From Anarhynchus alexandrinus (taxonomy: Eukaryota > Chordata > Aves > Charadriiformes > Charadriidae): 64,000 nucleotides of DNA. Each line of letters begins with the position of its first letter. Positions within the stretch are counted from its first letter, which is position 1. The notes beneath the pieces were generated by a model, which saw only the letters and a list, made by a program, of their open reading frames with translations, made no database searches and had not been told where the DNA came from. A program made the translations under genes and the position numbers. Of the stretch, positions 1 through 11,400 are shown piece after piece. The DNA lies in the NCBI GenBank assembly GCA_008711295.1, contig VUYV01000042.1, positions 879,662-943,661 on the forward strand. Reading direction: 5' to 3'.

Positions 1-711
1 CTTGCAAATTGAACAGAGAAACCTGCTTATTGACCACCTAAATTGTTTTAGAGCAGATTGATACATCTCAGTTATTTACGTGAATAAATATCAAGAGAAT
101 AAGCCTCTCATTTACCAGAACTCCCAAGTGGTTACTTCCTGGAATACAGAAAATAATCATAATATCAGTTCTCTACCCAACAGTACATAGATTAGATACA
201 AGCATCTCTTTGAGAGCATAGCCAATAGCATGCAGCTTGTAAAGTGTAGCATAAAAGAAATTTCTAAAGTTAAGGTCAAACTCTTCCACAAGAGGCTGAC
301 TGAACATGAAAAACAAGCAACACTTTCGGGAGGCATATTAGGTAAAATTACAAATTTATTTTTAAGAACTAAGGAAGCATTTTGAGTTATAATTTTCTGA
401 AATCATGGGAAAGAAACAGCAACCTTGGTCTTCTTTTAAAAGAAGAATAAGAATAAGCTTGCCACGTTTCCGATTAGCACCTTGGGAAACTAATGCTGCT
501 TGTGTCATGACATAATGCTGGGCATTTGTAGCACATAGAAACTCATTCTACCATCTGCTACGAAGCTTATCAAGTTCAGAATGGTATTGCATTATTAGCC
601 AATCTGTTAAAGGAATCACCATCGTCCAACAAAGAGAAAAATGGTTAGTTTTTAAAGCTGTATTTTGCCATTTAAACCAGAGCAGCAGTTGGATTTTGTC
701 TGAAATTGCAA
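1..711. other. AT-rich DNA with no recognised feature
   Basis: I see no gene, RNA or repeat family here. The stretch has short A and T runs and no sustained reading frame. It ends where the 3' tail of an antisense CR1 begins. Confidence 0.5.
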
Positions 712-1579
712 CTTCACAGAATCGCAGAATGGTCAGGGTTGGAAGGGACCTCTGGAGATCATCTAGTCCAACCCCCCTGCCAGAGCAGTTTCACCTACAG
801 CAGGTTGCACAGGGCGGCGTCCAGGCAGGTTTTGAATGTCTCCAGTGTGGGAGACTCCACAACCTCTCTGGGCAGCCTGTGCCAGTGCTCTGGCACCCTC
901 AAAGTAAAGAAGTCCCTCCTCATGTTTAGATGGAACTTCTTGTGTTCAAGTCTGTGCCCGTTACCTCTTGTCCTATCACTGGGCACCACTGAAAAAAAGA
1001 CCATTCCCATCCCCCTGGCACCCTCCCTTTATGTATTTATAAGCATTGATAAGATCCCCTCTCATTCTTCTTTTCTCTAGACTAAAAAGACCCAAGTCCC
1101 TCAGCCTTTCCTCATAAGAAAGATGCTCCAGTCCCCTAATCATCTTTGTAGCCCTTCGCTGGACCCTCTCCAGCAGTTGCCTGTCCTTCTTGAACTGAGG
1201 AGCCCAGAACTGGACACAGTACTCCAGATGTGGCCTCACCAGGGCAGAGTAGACGGGGAAGATAACCTCCCTCGACCTGTTGGCCACACTCTTCTTGATG
1301 CACCCCAGGACACCATTGGCCTTCTTGGTCACCAGGGCACAATGGTCATCCTGCTGTCCACCAGGACTCCCAGGTCCCTTTCCACAGAGCTGCTCTCCAG
1401 CACGTCAGCCCCTAACCTGTACTGATGCATGGGGTTATTCCTCCCCAGATGCAGTACCCTACACTTGCCCTTATTGAACTTCATAAGATTTCTCTCCACC
1501 CAATTCTCCAATGTGTCCAGGTCACGCTGAAAGGAGGCACATCTTTCCAGCTTGTCAACCACCCCTCCCAGTTTTGTGT
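712..1579 (-). mobile_element. CR1 LINE, 5'-truncated, antisense
   Basis: The plus strand reads the reverse complement of a CR1 3' end. It opens with cacagaatcgcagaatgg, then the hallmark ggttggaagggacctctgg and atcatctagtccaacc. The body continues through the reverse complement of the ORF2 C-terminal region to about 1579, where CR1 similarity stops at gttttgtgtg. That is a typical 5'-truncated insertion of about 870 bp. No clean target-site duplication was seen. An LTR fragment starts at the next base, so the 5' edge may be either the original truncation or a later breakpoint. The family assignment is firm; the subfamily is not determined. Confidence 0.93.
976..1562 (-). pseudogene. CR1 ORF2 C-terminal remnant
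   Basis: On the minus strand the C-terminal part of the CR1 ORF2 polyprotein (downstream of the reverse-transcriptase core) is readable in two overlapping frames. An upstream piece covers 1562-1329 and contains [17 protein letters not shown] downstream piece covers 1332-976 and contains [20 protein letters not shown] and [19 protein letters not shown]. The frame changes near 1330, after VLVDSRM, where bases appear to be lost. The downstream frame is then interrupted near 976. It has no start of its own and no catalytic domain, so it is a dead fragment with no expected product. Confidence 0.85.
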
Positions 1580-2260
1580 GCCCCCGGAGGGCACCACAAC
1601 AGAACAGGTGAATGCACCCAAAGCAGGCTGTGTCCCCGTGGGAAGCCTATGCTGGAGTAGGCTCCTGGCAAGAGCTGTGGATCTGTGGATAGAGAACCCC
1701 ACACTGGAGCAGATTTGCTGGCAGGACTTGTCACCCTGTGGAAAGGACCCACAGTGGAGCAGTCTGTTCCTGAAAGCCTGCACCCCATGGAACAACTCAT
1801 GCTGGCAAAGTTCTTGCAGAACTATCTCCCATGGGAGGGACCCCATGGTGGAGCAGCGGAAGAGTGTGAGAAATCCTCCTCCTGAGGAAGAAGGAGTGGC
1901 AGAAACAATGTGTGATGAACTGACCACAACCCTCATTCCCCGTTCCCCTGTGCCACTGAAGGAGAGGAGGTAGAGAAAATTGGGAGTGAAATTGAGCCCA
2001 GCAAGAAGGGAGGGGTGGGGGTGTTTTAAGATTTGGTTTTATTTTCTTATTACTCTGACTTGATTGGTAATAAATTAAACTAATTTTCCCCACTTTGATT
2101 CTGTTTTGCCTGTGATGGTAATTAGTGAATTCCCTCTCCCCGTCCTTATCTTGACCCATGAGCCTTTTGTTATATTTTCTCTCCCGTGTCCAGCTGAGGA
2201 GGAGGAGTGATAGAGTGGCTTGGTGGGCACCTGGTATCCAGCCAGGGTCAACCCACCACA
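1580..2260 (+). mobile_element. 5'-truncated ERVL-type solo LTR
   Basis: This matches the layout of a common avian endogenous-retrovirus LTR family. It has tandem units built on ggacccacagtggagcag-like words (about 1685-1860), a purine-rich block with ggaggaggagtg near the end, and an AATAAA signal at 2069-2074. The terminal segment is gccagggtcaacccaccaca, ending in the canonical CA at 2260. The first part of U3, present in the related copy at 40.3-41.25 kb, is missing, so the 5' side is truncated where it meets the CR1. No gag, pol or env sequence adjoins it. The open frame of 182 codons across this region is an incidental run-through of CR1 and LTR sequence. Confidence 0.8.
1685..1860 (+). 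repeat. Degenerate tandem U3 repeats in the LTR
   Basis: About four imperfect units of 46-50 bp start near 1685, 1735, 1783 and 1829. Each has the pattern c-tgtgga(a/g)-ggacccca-ctggagcag followed by a spacer ending in a ctgcac- or ctatctc-like word. They are the same repeat type as the units at 40693-40940, read on the other strand. Such U3 arrays often carry enhancer-type sites, but no specific factor site can be named here. Confidence 0.65.
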
Positions 2261-3337
2261 TAGTTATTAGGATTTCTAGTGTGTGCATTGCTTGTATTAT
2301 CACTATCAGTCAAAGAGTGGCCCAATAGGCCTGTACGAGACCTTTCCTAAGGAGTGGGTAATTCACAATATTCAACTATTTAAACTCTGGTTGTTTTTTC
2401 TGCTGACCCTGAGAAAGGTACTCCAACAGGTACAAATTATTGGAGGGAGAGATTTTTGTGAAGCAGTCATTTTAGGTACATGACAATATATACAGACAAA
2501 AAAACTCTTCAGATAGAAATGGTCTTTGGTCTTAATATCAAAAGAATTGCATTCTCCCTACTCCCCCCAAGTGTTAGAGAAACAATTTTATAAATTTTTT
2601 TTTAGAAATGGTTCAGTTAAAAATGTTTGCTATTGTACCTTTGCAACAGATAGAAACTTTTAGTTCATCATGTTCCTCCCTGGCCTTCCCTGGGGATATG
2701 AACAATCTTTTTGACAGAAGGTGATCAGGGATGGGATTCATCTGTCATAACTTCAGTCATCCAAAAGTAGGGCAACTAGTCTAAGCTAGCTGCCTAAGGT
2801 CCCTTTGTAAGACAGGAATAGAGAGCAACAGGGGCACAGTGTGCCTTGTCCCATCTCTCAGATACTATTTTGGAATGGTGTAAACCATCCACCAGCAATG
2901 CACAGTTTCTTCAAGTGCACAGTTGAGGGAGCATAGATTATTGGTTTAGACAGCTCAAGTTAGCTATCAAGTCTCCCTCAAAATGTATCAAATGGTGTAG
3001 CTCTAACTTGCTTTGTAGTCCTCACCTAAACACTAATAACCATTAGCTATTTAGTTGAATAGCTGAAGAACTCGGCCGATTTCAGTGACTATGGCACATA
3101 TTTGGTGCTCGTTCCTCCAGTGACTCCAGAAGAAATTACCACAGACACTGCGTTATCATGGATTATCATAGATAGCATAGCTGCTGTGCTCTATTTCCTG
3201 ACCATTCCCAAATTTGTTTTAGAAAACTGAAATGAGCTTCATAGGAAAAAGGTGCTTTGAAGACATGTATGACTGTCAGGTCAGGCAAATATATTTTGTC
3301 ATACACCATACCTTAATCTACAGAAAGTTGTAACAAA
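2261..3337. other. Unannotated spacer
   Basis: No gene or repeat family was recognised between the LTR end and the long CR1 copy. There is a T-rich patch near 2585-2605 and no sustained frame. Confidence 0.45.
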
Positions 3338-5940
3338 ACAACTTGACGGGATGACTCACACAACTGGAACGCTGCAATGGATGGCTATAAAATGTTCAGA
3401 AGGGATAGACAAGGAAGGAGAGGCAGTGGGGTGGCCCTGTATGTTAAGGAATATTTTGATTGTCTAGAACTTAATGATGGTGACAATGGAGTTGAGTGTT
3501 TATGGGTAAGAATCAGGGGAAAGAACAACAAGGCAGGTATCACAGTGGGAGTCTGTTACAGACCACCCAACGAGGATGAAGAGACAGAAGAAATATTCTA
3601 TAGGCAGCTGGGAGAAATCTTGCAATCGCTAGCCCTTTTTCTTGTGGGCAACTTCAACTTACTGATGTCTGCTGGAAATACCATGCAGTGGAGGGGAAAC
3701 AGTCTAGAAGATTCCTGGATTATGTGGAAGACAACTTCCTGATGCAGATGGTGAGGAAGCCAACTAGGGAAGGTGCCCTTCTGGACCAGTTGTGAACAGA
3801 GGACTTGCAGGTGAGGTGACTGTTGGATGCTATTTTAGGCATAGCGACCACAAAATGATAGAGTTTTCGATTCTTGGAGAAGTAAGGAGGGGGGTCAGCA
3901 GAACTGCCACCTTGGTCTTCTGGAGGGCACTTTGGCCTGTTTAGGAGCCTGGTTGACAGAGTCCCTTGGGAGGCAGTCCTGAATGACAAAGCAGTCCAGG
4001 AAGGTTGGACATTCTCCAAGAAGAAAATCTTAAAGGCACAGGAGCAGGCCATCCCCATGTGCCAAAAGACAAGCCAGCAGAGAAGATGATCATCCTGTCT
4101 GAACAGCGAACTCTGTCTGAAACTCAGGGGAAAAAAGAGATTTTATGATCTTTGGAAGAAGGAGCAGGCCAATCAGGAGGACTACAAAAAGACTGTGAGG
4201 TATGCAGGGAGAAAATTAGAAGGGCCAAATCCCAGCTAGAACTTAATCTGTTTCTATAAATACATGAACAACCAAAGAAGGGCTAAGGAGAATCTCCATT
4301 CTCTATTGGATATGAGGGGAAACATAAAGACAAAGGATGAGGAGAAGGCTGAGGTACTTAATGCTTTCTTTGCCTCATTCTTTAATAGCAAGGACATTTG
4401 ATCTCTAGGTAGCCAGCCCCCTGAACTGGAAGACAGGGATGGGGAGCAGAATGAAGCCCCATTAATCCAAGGGGAAACAGTTAGTGACCTGCTATAGTAC
4501 TTAGACACACACAAGTCTGTGGGGCTTGTGTGTACCCAAGGGTACAAGGGAGCTGGCAGAAGTGATCACCAAGCCACTCTCCATCATTTATCAACAGTTG
4601 TGGTTAACCGGGGAGGTACCAGTTGACTGGAGGTCAGCAAATGTGACATCGATCTAGAAGAAGGGCCAGAAGGAGGATCTGGGGAACTACATGACTGTCA
4701 GTTTGACCTCGGTGCAGGGAAGGGTTATGGAGCAGATCATCATGACTGCCATCACACGGCACATACACGACAACCAGGGGATCAGTCCCAGTCAGCATGG
4801 GTTTCTGAAAGGTAGGATCTGCACGACTAACCTGATCTCCTTGTATGACATGGTGACCTGCTTAGTGGACGAAGGAAAGGCTGTGGATGCTGTTCACCTG
4901 GACTTTAGTAAAGCCTTTGACACCGTTTCCCATAGCATTCTCCTGGAGAAACTAGCTAATTACGGCTTGGACAGGCGTACTCTTTGCTGGGTAAAAAGCT
5001 GGCTGGAAAGCCAGGCCCAAAGAACGGTGTGAATGGACTTAAATCCAGTTGGCAGCTGGTCACAAGTGGTGTTCCCCAGGGCTCAGTACTAGGGCCAGTT
5101 CTGTTTAATATCTTTATTAATGATCTGAATGAGGGGATTGAGTGCACCCTTAGTAAGTTTGCAAATTACACCAAGTTTGGCTGGAGTGTCGATCTGCTTG
5201 AGGGCAGGAAGGCTCTACAGAGGGATCTGGACAGGCTGGTTTGATGGGCCAAGGCCAACTGTGTGAGATTCAACAAGGCCAAGTGCCGGGTCCTGCATTT
5301 GGGTCAGAACAACCCCATGCAATGCTACAGGCTTGGGGAAGAGTGGCTGGAAAGATGCTTGGTGGAAAAGGCCCTGGGGCTGTTGGTCAACAGCCAGCTG
5401 AACATGAGCCTGCGGTGTGCCCAGGTGGCCAAGAAGGCCAAAAGCATCCTGGCTTGTGTCAGAAATAGTGTGGCCAGCAGGACTAGGGAAGTGATTGTCC
5501 CACTGTACTCGGCACTGGTGAGGCCGCACCTCAAACACTGTTCAGTTTTGGGCCACTCACTACATGAAAGATATTGAGGTGCTGGAGCATGTCTGGAGAA
5601 GAGCAATGAAGCTGGTGAGGGGTCTAGAGAACAAGTTTTATGAGGAATGGCTGAGGGAACTGGGGTTGTTTATCCTGGAGTAAAGGAGGCTGAGGGGAAA
5701 CCTTATGATTCTCTACAACTACCTGAAAGGAGGTTGTAGCAAGTTGGGGGTCGGCCTCTTTTCCCAAGTAACAAGCGATATGACAAGAGGAAACAGCCTC
5801 AAGATGTGCCGGGGAGGTTTAGATTGGATATTAGGAAAAGTTGCTTCACTAAAGGGTTATCAAGAATTGGAAGAGGCTACCCACGGAAGTGGTTAAGTCA
5901 CCATCCCTGGAGGTATTTAGAAGATGTGTAGATGTGGTAC
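3338..5940 (+). pseudogene. CR1 ORF2 remnant: endonuclease plus reverse transcriptase
   Basis: ORF2 of CR1 encodes an APE-type endonuclease followed by a reverse transcriptase that copies the element RNA at the cut site. Endonuclease: 3377-3742 reads MDGYKMFRRDRQGRRGSGVA and later VGVCYRPPNEDEE. The conserved GDFN motif is changed to GNFN near 3650. A central stretch is broken, but FYKYMNNQRRAKENL and DEEKAEVLNAFFAS are readable at about 4248-4388. Reverse transcriptase: 4691-5032 carries SQHGFLKGR and LDFSKAFDTVSHSILLEKL. After a frame change, 4984-5244 carries [20 protein letters not shown]. The catalytic FADD box is FANY at 5158-5169, so both of its aspartates are lost. A TGA at 5242-5244 replaces a tryptophan codon. 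The frame resumes at 5263-5577 and again at 5705-5896. It cannot encode active enzyme. Confidence 0.9.
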
Positions 5941-6036
5941 TTAGGGACATGGTTTAGTGGTGGTCTTGGCAGTGCTAGGTTAACCGTTGAACTTCGATGA
6001 TCGTGAAGGCCTTTTCCAACCTAAAGAATTCTATGT
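3338..6036 (+). mobile_element. Long CR1 LINE copy, about 2.7 kb, degraded
   Basis: This is the longest LINE in the window. It enters within the ORF2 endonuclease domain (the gatgactcacacaactgg word at 3350), runs through the reverse-transcriptase domain and the C-terminal domain, and includes the 3' UTR. The end is a CR1-type terminus with cgatgatcgtgaaggcc and ttttccaacctaaagaattc, stopping near 6036. The tail has only one decayed attctatg unit. The 3' region (ctacctgaaaggaggttgtagc) points to an older CR1-F/Y-like group, which is an inference from memory. ORF1, the 5' UTR and the N-terminal part of the endonuclease are absent, as expected for a 5'-truncated insertion. Confidence 0.93.
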
Positions 6037-7833
6037 TTTGAAAAGATAAAATTCAAAAACAGGAAAGGAAGTTGAAAAAAACCCTATTTACTTTCATGTC
6101 TCATTCCAATCCTGACATTAGCTTTTATGTGGGAGTATATGGACAGTATTTAGTAAGAGAAGCCACTATTTCAGATGTCAGATGAAGGTGTAGGGTTACT
6201 TCTGCAATACCCTTTTGTCAATGTAACTATTTTCAACAAGGCTTATTCAGGAGAGTAGGGGAGAAATGACCATCTCTATTACTGAATGTCAACAAAACGG
6301 TATAGATGGAAAAAATTGTCTCATCATCTAATACTGGCTCAAACTGCCCTTGACATTTCTATTTTGACTTTTTGAGCGCATAAGATGTACATTACTACAA
6401 GTTAACTCCTTTGGTTGCTGAGACTTTATGGGTTTAGTGTATCATAGTTTACTAAGAGACACCTTTGGAAGCAGAACGTGCAATAATTACACCTGCTGAC
6501 AACGACATTGTGTCCTTCCCTGCAGAGCTGCAATAGTTGGGGACGCAAAGAAGAATTGCAGATATCTTTATGTTCAAGTGCTTAAGAACATTGCTTTGGC
6601 AAAGCCATTATTATTATTTTGAAGAATAAGTCCACAATTAATAGATGAAAGTCAAGACAAGTTCACAAGAAACACTTTATTCAACAGTACAGTAGTGCTT
6701 CTGCTTCGTGTTCTTGCCAGAAATCAATTTAATGATGTTTAGCTGAAAACTGTAATAGATATTAACACGTCATCAGTGTTCTTTATGTTAAAATATTACC
6801 AATTGGGTTTTTTTACATTTCTGTTACAAAATGCATTTTTGTGATATTTAGCACAGTGCAGTTATCTTTCTTTTGTTTTATTATTTAGAAAGTGCTAATA
6901 TATGTGCTGTTTTGAAATAGCAATGACTTAGCATGCATATTTACTCTTATTCCTGAATTTTTCAGCTGCAGCACTGTTACAGATCGTAAGTTCTTTCTGC
7001 CACTAATACCTAATCACCCAGGTAATAATTTATACCACAATATTGAGGTGAATACACCTTATCCAATACATCACTGCTGCAGACCTGTCACATATTTCAT
7101 ACACTTGTTGAAGGTTCAGGTCCCTGCCCTGTGTTTTCAAGCTCACTGAGGCATTAGGATACTCTTTTCTCCTTTTTTTGTCCTCTAGAAGTCTTGATTA
7201 CAACAGAGACAGAGCAAGCCACCTTTCTTGAGAATTTTCTGTAATAGCTCACTTTGAGCTATAGAAGACAAACAAAAGTGACTGAAATAAAAGTACTCTT
7301 TAGTGGAAGTTTAATAAAAATTTTCCTTGATTTCCGTATAGTAAATTGTTTACTACTTTTATTAATAATTATTTGACTTAAATCTTGCTCCTTTGCATGT
7401 GGGAGTGAGGGTTTCTGTCCATATGCGGAAAGAACTCTGTGCTTGCACATGCACTTACCAACTCTGTGGTAAAAGACAGATTGTGGGTTGAGATGGTTAT
7501 AGGAGTTTCCTTAATATATGAATCTATAGCAAAAGTGATGCAAAAATTCCAGTATATATTTCTGGTATGTAAACACATCAGTTCTTAAAGTATCAAGCTG
7601 CTGTATGGAAGTGGCTTTAAATATGTGATTGTCATATAAGTTTGAAAATATTTTTTCATCTGCTTGCTTCTGAGTATGTCCATTATCACCTGACAATACC
7701 TAAAGGCTTTATCACATTAAAAATACCATAACTTTTATTATGACAAAAATGGCTTGCATGTCCTTAATTAAGGTCTATGACAACATTTAGAGTATAGGTG
7801 GAGAATAAATAGCAATTTGCTGGAATTTGTTAC
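6037..7833. other. Unannotated AT-rich spacer
   Basis: No gene, RNA or recognised repeat. Frames of about 60 codons on the minus strand at 7259-7696 have no recognisable composition or motif and are taken as chance. Confidence 0.45.
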
Positions 7834-8107
7834 TGTGCTGGTTATGGTTGGGATAGAGTTAATTTTCTTCATAGTAGCTCCTATGGGGCTATGTTTGGGA
7901 TTTGTGATGGAAATAGTGTTGATAACACAGGGATGTTTTAGTTACTGCTGAGCAGTTCTTGCACAGAGTCAAGGCCTTTTCTGCTCCTCACACCTCCCCA
8001 CCAGCGAGCAGGCTGGGGGTACTCAAAAAGCTGGGAGGAGACACAGCCGGGACAGCTGACCCCAACTGACCCAAAGGGATATCCCATACCACATGACATC
8101 ATGCTCA

Positions 8108-8118
8108 GCATATAAAGC
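8108..8118 (+). promoter_or_regulatory. LTR TATA box
   Basis: The word gcatataaagc lies in the middle of the solo LTR. The position fits the U3/R promoter of a retroviral LTR, with transcription expected about 25-30 bp downstream on the plus strand. Whether it is active cannot be told from sequence. Confidence 0.6.
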
Positions 8119-8289
8119 TGGGGGAAGAAGAAGGAAGGGAGGGATGTTCAAAGTGATGGAGTTTGTCTTCCCATTACACACGATGGAGCCCTGCTTTCCT
8201 GGAGATGGCTGAACACCTGCCTGCTGATGGGAAGCAGTGAATGAATTCCTTGTTTTGCTTTGCCTGTGTGCACAGCTTTTGCTTTACTT

Positions 8290-8295
8290 ATTAAA
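8290..8295 (+). terminator. LTR poly(A) signal ATTAAA
   Basis: The ATTAAA variant lies about 115 bp before the LTR end, with T-rich sequence (gagtttttttctcac) about 20-35 bp downstream. This fits the R/U5 polyadenylation site of the LTR. Confidence 0.5.
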
Positions 8296-8405
8296 CTGTC
8301 TTTATCCCAAGCCATGAGTTTTTTTCTCACTTTAACTCTCCCAATTCCCTCCCCCATCCCACTGGGGGGAGCGAATGAGCAGCTGGCTGGGATTAAACCA
8401 CAACA

Positions 8406-11400
8406 ACTACCAATTCCAAATTACAAGTGTATCTATTAGCTCTAAAACCAAGACTCGTTGCTCAGATTTCAAAGGTCCAATTCAGAAGCCATTTTTGGGC
8501 ACCACTTGACATTAGCATATCCCTTAACCATTATAAACAGTTGAATGAATTGTATATTCAAAAAAAATCTTAGCTTTTTTATGTGAAATTATAGGTATAT
8601 CACTCTCATTTGTCATCTAAAGTCCTTGTGTAACCATGACTTCAGAAAATAATGCTATATCTTAGTAGAGACATGCTTGTGTGCTTTTATCTAAAACTTT
8701 ATCAACTGTAGAATTGCTAGAGTAATTCCCAAAATTTTTGTACTACTACAAACTTGTGTTCAATTTGTGTGTGTGGAAATGCCTTTTTCCAAGATTTTTG
8801 TTATGTGTCTGTAACTACATCACAACACGATTCGCTTATTAAACAGAACATAGTGGCATTATTTCCCAGATGTCAGTCAGGTATATTGTGGGGGTTTTTT
8901 GTTTGTTTTAAACAAATTTGTGTTGAGTAGCTTAAGAACGTGAACTTCCCATCAGTGTAATTGTAATGAGAAGCTTATAACAGCTGGTACTTTAACCATG
9001 TTACCGACAAATAAATTTTGGAAGAAATGATACAATTATACTGATGAAATATATGAAAGAGATCCAACGGCTTCACAATTTTAATCTATCAAAATTATAG
9101 TGTTAAAATGAGCCAGGAAACCAGTTCTTCTCAGGCAACTGCAGTCAGAAGGATCACGAAATGTGGTTTTAATGTGAGGAAGGTAATCTTGCTCTTTCCT
9201 GGATATTTTACTTAAAGTGTATTTTAGATTTTTATTAGGTTTGACTTTTAAATCAAATATGTATCTTTCTCATAGCAATCTTGAAAACTGCAAGTTTGTC
9301 ACAGAACCTTTTTCATTTTACAGTGTTCTCTAGTTCAGAAATATTCATGAATACTTAATGTTATAAACAGAATTCTTTCACTTCACACTATGAAGGTCTT
9401 TTTCTCATCAGGAAGATCATTTAGATAGGCTGGATTTATTCTCCATGCAGAGTTTTGTATCACAGGAAGAAGTTCTGAACTGATTCTGAGCAATTGATGG
9501 CAATGATTAAACTGGAAAGGAGAATTTTATCACAAAACTTAAATATCTTCAACCTGGTTCCATGCTCTGGGAAGAATATATGTTTTATGGAATTTTTAGT
9601 TCCTTTCTCTCATCTTCTACAGCCATTCAGATGTAAGAGAATCACAGTGAACATCTTAATTCAACAGAAAAGGATGAAATATGTAACTTACTGGTGTGTT
9701 TTCTGGTGGGGGTTACAAGTTATTGATCTCAGATCCCAGGTTCTTTTTTTTTTTTCAATTTGACTGAATATAGTTGATCAATGTAATTCAGAGCACATAC
9801 TCTTGCCACTTTATTGCAAAACAGGCAGTGCGTCTTTACATCAAATGAAAACACACCAATATCATGATGCAGCTGGAGCTCTGGTGATACTAACTTTCTA
9901 AACCAATATAGCTGTACCATGCAAATTTATTTTCTCAGAAACAAGTACACCAAGTTCAAATAAGACTTTCCTGTCACTAAATTAAAAAAGGATATAGTTG
10001 TGAAATAAAATTACCTGATTTCCTACCTGGAAAATAGTGTTATTAAAATAAACTGTGGAGTTGAACAAGTGAGAGACTAGAGGAGCAATTGTTCTGTATT
10101 CTGAAGTAGCTAAATCAAGATAGTTCGTGCTATATCAGTCTTGGTTTGTAACAAGTACTGTCAATAAGAACTCTTTTAAAATTACATTGTCCAATGGGAA
10201 GGGCAGAAAATTTCAATAGCCTTTCAAATAATTCAGTAACTGTTAGGAAATTTATCTGTGTAACTTCTTTGGATGTATAACTGTTCCTGGTTCCTTAATC
10301 CATTCAATGTTAGAAAAATTAAAAAGAAATCTCAGCTGAAGAGTTTCTATTGATCTACTTTTAATGAAGCATTCAACAGTTTCAAATAAATTGATATATT
10401 CTTTAGTGTCTTGGGAAGATGGAGAGTGAATAAAAGCTCTTTACATTCCGATCAGTATAGTTGATCTAAAAATTTTATTTCCATCCCACAGGAAATTCTG
10501 ACATTGTAAAATTTATTTTTATTATTTGGATTGAGAAATGAAAGTGTAGATGTTTCTTACTGTGGAAAAATTTGGAAAAAATAGTCACTTAAATATTACT
10601 GTGTTTCATTTTCCTGAGTTTGCATTCCCATGTGATAAAAAGAGTATAACACAAAATGTCAACTGTAATATTGAAGTGAAATTCAATAATAAAGTTCAAA
10701 TGGAATATATCTTTCTTACTGAAGTAAGTGTGCATTGCTAACCTAAAACTAGAAGATAAAGCTGATTTATTCCATGCTTTTCCTTTAAACATATTACTGA
10801 TATATTGGTACTTCTCTTTTTTCTGATGAAAAATAATTGTCCCAGATTTACTTATAGCAACCTTAATAGAGTAATTCCCTGTTCCATAGGAGACAATGAA
10901 GATGTGTATGTATTTAGGGGTGAAATCTTTCCACCTAGTTTGAAATAAAATTTCTTCTGATTTTTTCTTCTTTAAATATTGAATCATTTTTTTGGCAATT
11001 TAGGATGGTTATAAGACCACAAGGAGCATTTTTCTTTGCTAATCAGTTAAAAATCTTTCCAGTCAGTCAGTGGAATCCATTGATGTCAAGGGAAGTTTTG
11101 CGATGTAAAGCTAACTCATTTTCAGCAGAATTAGAATTATTTTTTAAATTTTCTGTCAGTTCTAAAAATAATTGCTTTGAGTAGATCCAACAAATTTTTT
11201 TAGCGAAGTTTTTTACCGGAAAATCATTTCAACAAAAATTCATCTCAAGAAAAATAATGACTTTTTATACATAAAGTTGAAAGAAATTTCAATATGAAAT
11301 GCAAAAAGTTTTTATTTTAAAAAGAAAAATTTGACTTCTAGCTACCTAGTCGACCTGAAATAATTTCATAAAATATGCAGCTTTGCTCAGCCCGCATTTT

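Larger units (their letters stand above)
7834..8405 (+). mobile_element. Complete solo LTR of an avian endogenous retrovirus
   Basis: It begins tgtgctggttatggttggga and ends ggattaaaccacaaca, giving the canonical TG...CA ends. In between are an upstream block with gatagagttaattttcttc, a TATA box (tataaa at 8111-8116), a downstream region with gatggagccctgctttcctg, and an ATTAAA poly(A) signal at 8290-8295 ahead of the closing cccactggggggagcgaatg block. At about 572 bp it looks full length. No internal retroviral sequence flanks it, so it is a solo LTR left by LTR-LTR recombination. Flanks gttac and actac match only partly, so the target duplication is decayed or misplaced. I recognise the sequence as a widespread Neoavian LTR type but cannot give its exact database name. 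Confidence 0.85.

Noticed and set aside
1425..1973. 182-codon open frame on the plus strand
   Set aside because: It runs from antisense CR1 into LTR sequence, so it is a chance frame across two repeats.
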